64,000 bases of DNA from Antrihabitans stalactiti. GTDB lineage: Bacteria > Actinomycetota > Actinomycetes > Mycobacteriales > Mycobacteriaceae. The position numbers and the translations under genes were made by a program. The stretch covers positions 558,001 through 622,000 of the forward strand of contig NZ_VCQU01000004.1 of NCBI RefSeq assembly GCF_012932915.1, written 5' to 3'. How positions within the stretch are numbered: position 1 is the first letter of the stretch; every line of letters starts with the position of its first letter. The notes beneath the pieces were generated by a model. That model was not told the DNA's origin and did no database searches. It saw only the letters and a program-made list of their open reading frames with translations. Positions 20,701 through 28,600 of this stretch are shown here, piece by piece.

Positions 20701-22538
20701 TTCGGTTCGATCGCCGCCGCCAGACCCGCAACCGTCGGGTGCTCGAAGACCATGCGCGCGGGAAGCCTGGCATCGAGCAACGCGTTCAGCCGGGCGGTGA
20801 CCTGAGTCGCGATCAACGAGTTGCCGCCGAGCTCCATGAAGTTGTCGTGCCGGCCGACCTGCTCGATAGGCAACACGCTCACGAAGACTTCGGCGACGAT
20901 CTCTTCGACCGATCCCTCTGGCGCCTCGTATTCGCGAGCCTCGAATATAGGTTCCGGCAAGGACTTACGATCCAACTTGCCCGCGCCCGTAAGCGGGATC
21001 GAATCGAGCTTCATGATTACCAGCGGCACCATGTGCGCGGGCAGCGTTCGCGAGACGAATGCGGTGAGCTCATCCGGCTCGAACGGTCGGTCCGGCTCAA
21101 CGAGCACATACGAAACGAGAATGGTTTCCCCGGTTGCTGATTCGCGACCCAGAGTGGCGGCAAACTCGATATCGGGGTGGGCTGCGAAAGCCGCATCGAT
21201 CTCACCGAGCTCGATGCGGTAGCCGCGTACCTTGACCTGCTGGTCACTGCGGCCGACGAACTCGATCATTCCGTTCGGCCGGGACCGGACCAAGTCGCCG
21301 GTGCGATAGAGACGCGATCCCGGCTCGCCGAGCGGGTCCGCGACGAACCGCGCCGCCGTCAGCGACGCCCGGTCGTGGTAACCCCGCGCCAATTGCGGCC
21401 CGTACACATAGAGTTCGCCACCTGTATCGACCGGGACGGGCTGCAACCGGCTGTCGAGGATTCGCTCCCCCGTACCCCGGATCGCAGCGCCGATAGTCAC
21501 AGGCTCCCCCGGTACCAGCGGTTCGCTGATATTGGTTACGACCGTCGTCTCGGTCGGTCCGTAGGCGTTGAACATCTTGCGCGGCCCGCGAACAAATCGG
21601 CCAACGAGTTCCGGCGACCAGGCTTCACCGCCGGTGACGACGACTCGCAGGTCGTCCAGCCCAACGGGATGCATCGAGGCGAGCGCCGCCGGCGTGACGA
21701 ACGCGTGTGTTACGCGTTCGCGGCGAAGCAGGTCCGCGAGCTCGTCGCCGCCGTAGATCGTCGTCGGTGCGATCACCATCGTTGCGCCCGCACCGATTGC
21801 GAGGAGCAGTTCGAGCACGGACGCGTCGAAGCTAGGCGACGCGAAATGCAGGGTGCGCGAGTCGCCGCCGACCTCGTACCGCTCCCGTTGCTCGTCGCAG
21901 AGGCTTCCGAGGCCGGCGTGGGTGACGACGACACCCTTGGGAGTCCCGGTCGACCCGGAGGTGTAGATGACGTAGGCGGGGTGATCCTGCTGCAACACAC
22001 GACTGCGATCGGCGAACGACACGGCGTCGTCGGAGAACCCGGCCAGTGCGGCGCTGACCTCCGGCGAGTCGAGGACCAGCCATTCGATATCCGTGGGTAG
22101 CTCCGCAGCGACTGCCGACACCGTCAGGCCGACCTTCGCCCCCGAATCGGTGACCATGTGGGCGACCCTGCCGGGCGGATACGCCGGGTCGACAGGCACG
22201 AACCCTGCGCCCGACTTCGCAACCGACCACACCGCCATGACCGACTCGATGGACCTCGGGATGCCCACCGCGACAATGTCCTCGGGGCCGATTCCGCGGT
22301 CGATCAGAAGTCGCGCGAGCCGCGAGGTCTGCCTGTCGAGCTCTTCGTAGGACACCTCTCGGCCCTCGAACACACACGCAATCGCGGCTGGATCGCGCTC
22401 GACGGCGGCCGCCAACAGCTGCGGCAGAGTCTTCCCCCGTCGTACGCGGCGCGCGGGACGCCGTCGGCGACCGTCCGATGGTGGCGGAGAATCAAGCCGC
22501 TCACTGTTCGAGTTCGCGGCTGTCTCGTCCATCATCAT
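8796..22538 (-). CDS. NRPS-3: terminal four-module synthetase with thioesterase
   Basis: A 4580-residue cytoplasmic synthetase that adds the last four residues and releases the peptide. Approximate domain order: basic tail 1-35, A 36-527, T 537-607, C 626-1073, A 1090-1586, T 1597-1667, C 1683-2136, A 2150-2656, T 2667-2737, E 2743-3223, C 3250-3697, A 3715-4226, T 4237-4307, TE 4324-4580. It begins with an A domain whose partner C domain is at the end of NRPS-2. All HHxxxDG motifs, carrier Ser motifs (LGGNSL or LGGDSI) and A-domain core motifs are intact. Start: three consecutive ATGs (22538, 22535, 22532). GAGGAG at 22549-22554 lies 10 nt before the first, so the first is the best choice. 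It starts 104 bp after NRPS-2. Confidence 0.95.
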   Translation of the reverse strand: MMMDETAANSNSERLDSPPPSDGRRRRPARRVRRGKTLPQLLAAAVERDPAAIACVFEGREVSYEELDRQTSRLARLLIDRGIGPEDIVAVGIPRSIESVMAVWSVAKSGAGFVPVDPAYPPGRVAHMVTDSGAKVGLTVSAVAAELPTDIEWLVLDSPEVSAALAGFSDDAVSFADRSRVLQQDHPAYVIYTSGSTGTPKGVVVTHAGLGSLCDEQRERYEVGGDSRTLHFASPSFDASVLELLLAIGAGATMVIAPTTIYGGDELADLLRRERVTHAFVTPAALASMHPVGLDDLRVVVTGGEAWSPELVGRFVRGPRKMFNAYGPTETTVVTNISEPLVPGEPVTIGAAIRGTGERILDSRLQPVPVDTGGELYVYGPQLARGYHDRASLTAARFVADPLGEPGSRLYRTGDLVRSRPNGMIEFVGRSDQQVKVRGYRIELGEIDAAFAAHPDIEFAATLGRESATGETILVSYVLVEPDRPFEPDELTAFVSRTLPAHMVPLVIMKLDSIPLTGAGKLDRKSLPEPIFEAREYEAPEGSVEEIVAEVFVSVLPIEQVGRHDNFMELGGNSLIATQVTARLNALLDARLPARMVFEHPTVAGLAAAIEPKKGEGARPAITPRTRPERIPLSLAQQRLWFLNRFDPTSAANNVPVAIRLSGDLDVAALQAAVTDVLDRHEALRTSYPDVGGRGYQQIHPVADVSPDLTPTSLSEDRLLDWVRDFVMRGFDVTREVPLRMALLRLAPAEHVLALVVHHIAADGVSMAPLVRDVVVAYTARRAGTPPKWMPLPIQYADYTLWQRELLGVEEDPNSLAAHQTAYWRTKLAGLPDRLDLPADRQRPSVESNVGALFHFEIAAATDRRIREVARENDASPFMVVHAALAVLLARMSATSDIVIGTPIAGRGEAALDDMVGMFVNTLAMRLDVRDDLLFTDLLIQARKTDLDAFSNADLPFERLLEILNPVRSAAHHPLFQVALFFQNMERPTLELPGLTVGGVDFDGAAAKFDLQLTVSTGSGVGEEPTAAMLTYATDLFDESTVAKFADRFLRILDVVAVDPDVVVGDIDILDSREALVALRDRNATAHAVEGVLLLDGFDRQVLRSPDAVAVASDDGQLTYAEFDARVNQLARDLISRGVGAESLVGIAIRRSVDLVVAMYAVVRAGGAYVPLDPDHPAERIAHILATANPVCVLSTSRDEFATTANVEVVSIDSLDLSTHSGAPVRSSERLRTVRPESPAYVIFTSGSTGMPKGVAVSHAAIVNQLEWMQAEYGLVPTDVYLQKTATTFDVSLWGFFMPLRVGATLLVAAPDGHRDPQYLAETIAARQVTVTDFVPSMLAVFAAHVEAGHLESLRHVFVIGEALPPATVAAFAEVSGAAVHNLYGPTEAAVSVTYSPAASAVGAVPIGLPEWNTQIFVLDSRLHPVPDGVPGELYLGGGQLARGYVSRPDLTSDRFVANPFGGPGARMYRTGDLVRWHGAGGLDYIGRTDFQVKFRGQRIELGEIETALLAQPGVTQAAALVMTAPQGDQLVGYVVGAPAAALDGQSLRSAVGNGLPPYMVPSAIVVLDEFPLNTSGKLDRKALPSPTLQDREFRAPTTPVQEIVAGVFADVLGIERVGLDDDFFALGGNSLIATQVVARLGATLDTRVPVRMLFESSTVAALAAAAESHTGDSRLPLGRQTRPERIPLSLAQQRMWFLNRFDSDSAVNNLPIAIRLSGELDVTALRDAVTDVLWRHESLRTLYPEYDGTAYQQIVSAEVAVPDLTPVAVAADDILSAVGDFVSRGFDVTTQVPVRAQLFALDARDHVLAVVVHHISGDGFSMGPLTRDVMVAYLARTHGDAPNWEPLPVQYADFAIWQREVLGSLDDPASLISQQIDYWRTRLSGLPDQLDLPVDRPRPAIASNRGADFAFAIDADLHTGMNTIAKEHHSTTFMVAHALLAVLLARLSGTTDIAIGTPVAGRGEQALDDVVGMFVNTLVLRTEVDPNSSFTDLLERARETDLGAFGHADLPFERLVEVLNPERSQARHPLFQVMLTFQNLARTDLTFPELQVSAVDFDLAIAKFDLQVTLSEHIGEHGEAAGMSGVVTYATDLFDEATIATFVEQFDRVLRAVVGTPDIVVGDIAVLDAAEHDRLLHDWNEPGSDVADATLIGLFGVQARRTPDRVAVVHDGRSLTYSDLSQRVNRLARKLIAEGVGAESLVAVALPRSLDLVVALLAVLEAGGAYLPIDVTYPAERLAFMLSDSKPVCAVTTAASGADLPVGDVPIIDLDAIDLTAGDGSALEDDERRRPLRPANTAYVIYTSGSTGTPKGVLVPHANVVRLFANTRERFGFDETDVWTLFHSYAFDFSVWELWGPLLHGGKLVVVDYFTSRTPEEFLELLRREGVTVLNQTPTAFYQLIEADRADRAADPLQLRHIIFGGEALDLKQLARWYDRHDDASPRLVNMYGITETTVHVSYLELTSSMADGSSASVIGRAVPGLGVYVLDSRLHPTPVNVPGEIYVTGGQLARGYLGRPELSAGRFVADPFGAPGAKMYRTGDVARWNAAGQLEYAGRSDSQVQLRGFRIELGEIESVLKTGPGVANAVAAVWTGENSTERLIGYVVTESGAAVDTAAVLEHVSGFLTDYMVPDALVVLDALPLTANGKLDRKALPAPKFVSDRPFRAPETPMETTIAEVFADVLGVDRVGVEDSFFALGGDSIVSIQLVSRAKARGVYFTPRNVFEQKTVRGLAEVAVLGDDAGPIVLEELPGGGVGDMPLTPIVSFMVQRGGGFDRYTQSIALELPRGIDRAGLSAALKAVIDRHDMLRAKLFRDPDGEWQLQTRDTDSVAVDDLIAHVPFEASSTDEDLVTLAHSELEAAAGRLAPADGVVLQFVWLDPIVDAESSAGSRSGRLIIVAHHLVIDGVSWRIIIPDLVSAWAQLLSGAEPVLAAVGTSMRRWAHGLADRAHSDELLAELPAWRKIVDVADPLLGDRPLDATVDLASTVEKFSVTVPEPVTDALLTDLPRLYHGAANDGLLAGLALALLRWRQRRGIDATATLVSLEGHGREEDLVPGADLARTVGWFTSIFPVGIDLRGIDVDDAFAGGPAAGAAVKAVKEQLLAVPNRGVGFGVLKYLAADHASDLASARTGEISFNYLGRISAGDVPEGMADFGWMPAGDLGDLSVSPDADMPAMAAIDINAVVLGGSLRATFGFPTTLLDNADVTELADHWMDALTALAAHTQTPGAGGLTPSDVNLVQVRQRDLESFESRFAGVVDVWPLAPLQSGLLFHALLADASVDMYSIQMVLDLAGVVDAARLRGAAQGVLDRYANLRTAFVADSAGEPVSVVLEDLTVPWREVDLSDIDDEVARDEALAELLAADAAVRFDMAVPPLIRFTLVKVTEGVYKLVMANHHILLDGWSMPLLMKDLLVLYATRGDASVLGRVRSYRSYLAWLGEQDPAVSMRAWAHALEGAEPTILVPQRAGSEVISARTGEVEVFLDEADMARLSGLAARVGVTVNTVVQAGWGVVLGRLTGRSDVVFGATVSGRPAQLAGVESMVGLFINTLPVRVGFDPNESVESLLVRLQGEQADLLDHHHVGLADIQRAVGAGSLFDTLTVFESYPVDTAGLADQAGAIEGMSIEGVSSNDAPHYPLSMVINAGARLTVTFEYLQSLLDEETVTTIAGRLIRALAAFLANSAAAVGDVELLAAGERELLVSSWALAPGAVVDPNVTLVSLFDAQVAATPDAVAVCFEDASLTYAELDTRANALARQLISVGVGPESLVGVVLGRSLDVVVAILAVLKAGGGYVPVDPTYPAERIAYTLTDSAPVCVLTDSGSVGSVPESVTAARVLIDEVEVSEFSTAPISDADRLSPLRSQDVAYVIYTSGSTGRPKGVAVTHRNVVELMANAAPKFGFDSSDVWTMFHSPAFDFSVWELWGPLLFGGRLVVVDYFTSRSPQDFVELVRREGVTVLNQTPSAFYQFAEAERVAAEAGADRLALRHIVFGGEALDLGRLSGWVARYPHGPQLVNMYGITETTVHVSFVEVTAELVAAGGASVIGRGLPGLGVFVLDSRLAPVPVGAAGEVYVSGEQLSRGYVGRAALSAGRFVANPFGQPGSRLYRTGDVARWNAQGQLEYAGRSDAQVQLRGFRIELGEIESVLASFAGVASAVAVVRTDELIGDRLVGYVVPQAGASVDPVAVTEFASGFLTSYMVPDAVVVLDALPLTVNGKLDRRALPAPEFVSEREFREPRTPIELSVAEVFARVLGVERIGLDDDFFALGGNSLIATKVVAQIQDSVNPRMRMQYLFSHRTVGELAELLSAEDPSVAGRDRSAGLDVLLPIRTAGSDAPLFCVHPMSGLSWQYFALAQVVDPAHPLYGLQSPSILDASVAPQSIAELAAVYVREARRVQPSGPYHLLGWSFGGVLAHAMAVELEAAGETVSTLALVDSVRQIDLAVFGSEMRDELRSGGIEIAADQDFADFSLEQAQHLVDVMGAAEVGLTAEQVQRMFAFAVRSPHLINDHQPGVFGGDLLFFSAEVEHPTSADAALTWQPFVGGEIVNHTVPTNHGAMLGAESLSVVGPLLDGWLRNAGR
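8799..9570 (-). other. Thioesterase domain of NRPS-3
   Basis: A type I thioesterase of about 257 residues at the extreme C-terminus. FCVHPMSG opens the alpha/beta-hydrolase fold. GWSFGG carries the nucleophile Ser4408, LALVDS holds a likely Asp, and TNHGAML holds the catalytic His. It should offload the finished peptide from module 15. Hydrolysis and macrocyclisation cannot be told apart from the sequence, though several Thr and Ser side chains are available for lactone formation. Confidence 0.9.
9620..12850 (-). other. NRPS module 15 (C-A-T), Thr
   Basis: Final extension module. The C domain is of D-C-L type: its start reads [22 protein letters not shown] is intact, and it follows the epimerase of module 14. 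The A-domain pocket residues read DFWNIGMVHK, the standard threonine code. The carrier motif is LGGNSL (near 9735). The A domain is almost identical to that of module 9. Confidence 0.9.
9870..11430 (-). repeat. Near-identical Thr A-domain copy 1 (module 15)
   Basis: This stretch matches 34530-36110 (module 9) at both protein and DNA level, with long runs of identical bases; for example 10738-10990 against 35398-35660 differs at only scattered sites. The similarity begins in the C-A linker ([14 protein letters not shown]) although the preceding C domains are of different types. This marks a recombination boundary. Confidence 0.8.
12870..17490 (-). other. NRPS module 14 (C-A-T-E), D-Thr
   Basis: The L-C-L condensation domain has HHISGDG. 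A-domain code DFWNIGMVHK indicates Thr. The carrier is of the epimerase-associated type (LGGDSIVS). The E domain has HHLVIDG and LEGHGREE, both intact. Expected residue: D-configured at C-alpha (D-allo-Thr if L-Thr is loaded). Confidence 0.88.
17540..20660 (-). other. NRPS module 13 (C-A-T), unassigned substrate
   Basis: L-C-L condensation domain with HHIAADG, an A domain with all core motifs, and carrier LGGNSL. Pocket code DVWDFILVSK, which I cannot assign. It is the same ten residues as module 7. Asp at the 278 position could pair with a basic side chain, and Ile at 301 is bulkier than the usual Gly, Ser or Ala. Confidence 0.85.
20720..22430 (-). other. NRPS module 12, A-T half on NRPS-3
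   Basis: A domain followed by carrier motif ELGGNSL at about 20820. The matching C domain is on NRPS-2 (23560-24905). Pocket code DALFVGAVVK has the DA.xxG hydrophobic/aromatic pattern, so Phe, Tyr or Trp is possible, with low certainty. The preceding residues 1-35 include an Arg-rich tail (RRRRPARRVRRGK). Confidence 0.8.
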
Positions 22539-22642
22539 CAGAGCTCGACTCCTCGCCCGTGGGCATCTGCCCGCGATATCACGTACATCCGAAACGCCCC
22601 GGCGCGACGATCGCGCCGGACCTGATTACGACGGTCAACGGC
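22539..22642 (-). promoter_or_regulatory. NRPS-2/NRPS-3 intergenic hairpin and RBS
   Basis: The 104-bp gap holds a perfect 9-bp inverted repeat, CCGGCGCGA (22599-22607) and TCGCGCCGG (22611-22619), with a 3-nt loop. The RBS GAGGAG lies at 22549-22554. The hairpin lacks a real U-tract, so it may act as an mRNA processing or partial attenuation site rather than a full terminator. Confidence 0.5.
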
Positions 22643-25600
22643 TCAATTCTCCAACACCCGTTCGATCTCCACTATCGACCGGCCCGCCCAACGTCCCGCG
22701 TCGGCAGCGGGCATGCGACCGCCGACGACGAGTACGGCCTCCAGATCCTCGGAATCCGATACATCGATCGAACCGAGGAGTTGCGGCGCCGCGAAGAGGT
22801 GGGTCACCCAGCCGTCGATGATCGCGTTGTCGATGTCGTCTTCCTTACCGACGACGACAGATGTGGCACCCGCGACTGCCGCGACCACTGATTCAAGCAT
22901 CGCACCCGCCGAGTTGGGGTCACCCACGAACGAGGTGCGCGACTCGAAGTCGACCGGCGATTCGGCGTGCACGCGGTTCACCGCGGCTGCCACCGCATCG
23001 AAGCTGGCAACTACGATCCCGCGCGAATCGCTGGCATCGACGAACATCGGGTCGTCGCCGCGCAGCGCTCGACTCCTGTCCACGTAGGTGATCGGGTGGC
23101 CGGGCAGTCCACCGACCTCTGCCGCGAACGTCGGATCGTCGAGGATCAGCCACTGCACACCCTCGATCCGCTGACCGTTGCCCGCCGCAATGCCGAGTTC
23201 GACGGGCACCGGCCAGCTCGCCGCCTCGGTGTCGGCGACCTGCGCAGAGTCGACCCCGAGGACCGCGGCACCGGTCTTGAGAACCGCCCACCTCGCGATC
23301 GCCGAGTCGATGGATCCGCCGAGCGCCACCGCGACGGCAGTCCCCGGTCCGGCACCACGGCCGATGAGGGCGCGCGCCAGTTGGGACGACCGCTGGTCGA
23401 GTTCCCGATAGGTGAGTTCATCCTCGCCCCTGGCCAGCGCCGGGGCCTCGGGATCGTCCTCGACCGCAGCACTGACGACTCCGGCGAGCGCGGTGCCACT
23501 GCTGACGACCGGACTTGCTTCGACCGAGTCACCTCGGCTGGCCGCGAGCAATTGCTCACGCTCTTGCGCATCGAGCAGGTCGATATCGCGAATCGCCACG
23601 TCCGGATCGGCGGCGACTGCCGCTAGCACCCGGTTGAGCCGTTGCCCGAACTTTTCGACCGTCGAGGCGTCGAACAGATCCACGGCGTAGGTGATCGCGA
23701 CCGACACGTCAGCGGGTGACCCGTCGTCGTTGTGCTCGGCGTGCACCTCGAGTTGCAGGTCGAACTTCGCCGGAGATTCGGCGCCGTCGAGTGTCGTGAT
23801 CGCCAATCCTGGCAGCTCGAACGACGACCGCTCCAGGTTCTGGAAGGCCAGCGCGACCTGGAACAACGGATGATGATCACTCTGCCGACGGCTGACCACC
23901 GCGTCCGCAACCTGTTCGAACGGGATGTCGGCATTGGTGAACGCCGAAAGGTCGGTCTCGCGAATTCGCGCGAGGAAATCGCCGAACCTTTCCGGCTGCT
24001 CGACCGGCGTCCGCAGGGCAACGGTGTTGACGAACATGCCGACGAGGTCGTCGAGGGCACGCTCACCGCGGCCGGCGAGCGGCGCGCCGATGACGATGTC
24101 ACTCGTCCCCGATGTCTTTGCGAGCAAGACGGCGAGACCGGCGTGCAACACCATGAACAGCGACGACTGTCGGGACGTCGCGACGTCGATCAGCCGACCG
24201 TGCACCTCGGCGGGCACCGTGACGCGGACGACCTCACCACGCATGGACTGCACCGCTGGGCGAGGCCGGTCCGTCGGCAGGATCGGTTGTTCCGGGGCAC
24301 CCGCCAGAGCCTCACGCCAATACTCAAGCTGACGCTGAGCAGGCGAATCCGCCTGGTCGACGGTGCCCACCACTTCGCGCTGCCAGAGCGTGTAGTCGAC
24401 GTATTGCACCGCGAGTGGCTGCCACGCAGGTGGCGCGCCGGCGACGCGCGAGACGTAGGCCGTGACCATGTCGCGGGCGAGCGGCGCCAACGATGCACCG
24501 TCCATGACGATGTGGTGGGCCACGAGGACGAATGCATAATCCTCGGTGCCCAGCCGGATCAAGCTGACCCGCACCGGCGCCTGCCGGGCGACATCGAATC
24601 CGGCCCCCATCACTTCGGACACCCGCGCAATCGGATCGGCGGGTTCGTCCGCCGCGAGATCCAAGGTCGCGACCACTTCGGCCGTTCCCAGCACCTCCTG
24701 GCGCGGGGTGTCGATGATCGTCGGGAATCGAGTCCGCAAGGACTCGTGCCGGTCGATGACATCGGCGACCGCGGCTTGCAGCGCCGCGACGTCGAGTGTC
24801 CCGGTCAGCCGCAGACCCAACGCGACGTTGTAGGCCGACGAGGCAGGGTCGAGCTGGTTGAGCACCCACATCCGTTGCTGCGCAAGGCTCAACGGAATCG
24901 GGTCCGGACGTTCCATGCGGGTGAGCGGAAGGCGCCCACCGGTTGCCGAACCCACGACCACCCGGCCTGCCAGTGCACCGACAGTGGGTGATTCGAAGAT
25001 GTCACGCACCCCGATGTCGGCGTTACATACCTCGTTCAGCCGCGCGACGAGGCGCATCGCGGACAGCGAGTTGCCACCGAGGGTGAAGAACGAATCGTCG
25101 ACACCGACCCGCTCGACCCCGAGCAATTCCGCGAACACCTCGGCAATCGTCGCCTCGGTCTCCGTTTCGGGCGCGCGAAATGCTTTGTCACTGAGGAGCT
25201 CCGGCGCAGGCAGTGCCCGGCGATCCAACTTGCCGTTCGCCGTCAGCGGCAAGGCATCCAGCACCACGACCGCTTCCGGAACCATGTAACCGGTCAAGAA
25301 CTCCGACACGAACTCCTTTACGGCTGCCGGATCCACGTCCGCCCCAGCCTCGGGGACCACGTACCCGACCAACCGATCACCGAGAAGGTCATCGGAGCGC
25401 ACCAGAGCAACGGCCTGCGCCACACCCGCCGCAGTTCCCATGGCCGCCTCGATCTCACCCAACTCGATGCGGAACCCGCGCAACTGCACCTGCGAGTCAC
25501 TACGACCCGCGTACTCCAACTGTCCGTCGGAGTTCCACCGCGCGATGTCTCCGGTGCGATACATCTGCTCGCCTGGACCACCGAACGGATTGGCCACAAA

Positions 25601-28600
25601 CCGGCCCGCACTCAAGCCTGGCTGCCCCACATAACCTCGCGACAGCTGTTCACCCTGCACGTAGATCTCGCCCGGCACACCCACTGGGACAGGACGTAAC
25701 CGCGCATCGAGCACCACAGCACTCAACCCCGGCAACGCGCGACCGATCACCGACGCCGCTCCCGTGCGAGCATCCTCCGGCGTGACCGTCACGAACGAAA
25801 CATGCACCGTCGTCTCGGTGATCCCGTACATGTTCACCAAGCGCGGCGTTCCATCAGGGTAAAGCTGGAACCAGCGCGACAACTGCCCGAGATCGAGTGC
25901 CTCGCCACCGAAAATGACGTGGCGCAAGGACAATTCGGCCTCCACCAACCGCTGTGCCTCGGCGAACTGATAGAACGCCGACGGCGTCTGGTTGAGCACC
26001 GTGACCTTCTCCGCCGCCACCAATGCCACGAAATCGGCGGGCGAACGCGAAGTGAGGTAGTCCACCACCACGACGGACCCACCCCGAGTCAGCGGACCCC
26101 ACAATTCCCACACCGAGAAATCGAAGGCGTACGAATGGAACATCGTCCAGACGTCGCTCTCGTCGAACTCGAACAGCGGCTGCGTATTCGCGAGCAACTC
26201 CACGACATTGCGATGAGCTACCGCCACGCCCTTCGGCCGCCCGGTCGACCCCGACGTGTAGATCACGTACGCCACGTTCGACGACCGCAGTGGCGCCACC
26301 CGATCCGCGTCGGTCACGACGGAGGCATCGAACCCGGATACATCGATCTCGTCGACCAACACCACCGGCACGGTCTCCGGAATCGTCACCTCCACAGCTG
26401 AACTCGACACCACACACACCGGCGCAGAATCCGTCAACGTGTACGCGATTCGGTCCGCAGGGTAGGTCGGATCCACCGGCACGTATCCGCCACCGGCCTT
26501 CATGACCGCCAGCAGCGTCACCACCAGTTCGGCATCCCTTTCGAGCACCACGCCGACCAACTTCTCCGGACCGACGCCCACCGAAATCAGGTACCGCGCA
26601 AGACGGTTCGACCGCGCAGCGACCTCGCCGTACGACAACCGCTCACCACCGAATACCACTGCCACGGCATCGGGGTTCGCTGCCGCGCGCGCGTCGAACA
26701 TCGACACCAACGTCAGGGCCGAATCGACCTCGACCCCAGCCGAATTCCACTCTCGCAGCACGCGCTCACGCTCGGCTGCACCCAGCAGATCGATATCGCC
26801 GACCACCACCGCAGGATCCGCCGCGACCGCTGCCAGTACCCGCACGAACCGGTCCGCGATCAACGCCACCTGGTCGCGCGCCACCACCGACGGCAGGAAC
26901 TCGAAGGTGAGGTGCAGTTGTGCTCCCGCACCGACGATCAGGGACAACGGGTAGTGCGGCGAATCGTTGGATGCGATGCCTTCGATCGACATCCCCTCGA
27001 TAGCACCGGCCTGTTCGGCCAACCCAGCAGCGTCCACCGGATAGGACTCGAACACAGTCAAGGTGTCGAACAACGCTCCCGCACCTACGGCACGCTGAAT
27101 GTCGGCCAGACCCACGTAATGGTGATCGAGTAAGTCCGCCTGCTCGCCCTGCAACCGCACCAACAACGACTCGACGGGTTCGTTCGCATCGAATCGCACT
27201 CGCACCGGCAGCGTGTTGATGAACAAGCCGACCATCGACTCCACGCCGGGCAACTGCGGCGGACGACCCGACACGGTCGCACCGAACACCACGTCATCGC
27301 GACCGGTCAACCGGCCCAACAACATTCCCCACGCCGACTGGACGATCGTATTCATCGTCACACCCAGCCGCGCACCCAACGACGCCAGCGCAGCCGTCGC
27401 GTCCTCTTCGAGGCCCACGGCGTAATCGTCTGTACGAGTCGTCACTGCCGCAGCAGGATCGCTCGGCACGAAGATGGTCGGCTCCGCGCCGGACAGCGCC
27501 CGCGACCACTCCAGCAACGACGCCGCCGGATCCTCTTGCGTCAACCAGGCCAGATACGACCGATACGACCGCGCGCGACCCAATACGGACGCATCCCCGC
27601 GCGTCGCGTACAGGACCAGCAAGTCCTTCATCAGCAACGGCATCGACCAGCCGTCGAGCAGAATGTGGTGATTCGACGCCACGAGCTTGTAGGTATCCGC
27701 GGAAGTCTTGACCAAGGTAAATCTGATCAGGGGCGGTTGGGCGAGATCGAAATGGGTGGCCTGATCGGTCATGAGCACGTCGGCGAGGGCGCGGTCGCGA
27801 TCCTCCGGGGCTAGCTCACTCAGATCGACCTCCCGCCACGGAACGTCCACCGACTCGACGACGACCTGCACCGGGGCACCGGCAGCGTCGGTGACGAAAG
27901 CGGTCCGAAGGTTCGGGTACCGGTCCAGCACACCCTGTGCCGCGGCACGCAACCGGCTCGCGTCCACAACGCCGGCAAGGTCGATGACGACCTGGACCGC
28001 ATACACATCGACCGACGCCTGCGCCAACAGCGCATGGAACAACAACCCGGATTGCAACGGCGCCAATGGCCATACATCGACCAGGCGACCGAACCGCCGC
28101 TCCCACTCGAGCAGATCCTGCTGCGATACCGACACCAGGGCAACGTCACTCGGGGTCAAACCACCCGCGTCAGGACGCTGCGCATAGGTCGCCAATCCGC
28201 CAAGCGACTCGACCCACAGCTCCGCCAGCGCCGTGGCATCAGCTTCCGAAAGTACCTCGGACGCATAAGCGAACGACCCGGACAGTGCCGCACCGTCGGG
28301 AGCGTCCGCGACGACGACGTTGATGTCGACGATCCGGTTCGCAGGCATATCGGGATCGAGTTCTGCGGCCACCTCGGTCAACTCGCCGCCGGGCAGCCAG
28401 CCCAGTTCTGCGAACGCATCCGGCACGCTTTCGCCACCGACCCGGCCGAGATAGTTGAAACTGATCTGGCCGTCAGGTTTACCGGCCAACTGCTCGCCCG
28501 TCTCGGCGTTGAGGTAGCGCAGCAACCCGAAGCCGATGCCCCTGTCCGGGACCTCCAGCAGAGCTTCCTTTGCGGCTCGCATCGCAGCACCAGCCGACGG

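Noticed and set aside
22646-23510. C-terminal part of NRPS-2 as a functional eighth A domain
   Set aside because: The ATP-binding core is lost and the motifs from YGPTE onward are missing, so it is treated as a dead fragment.
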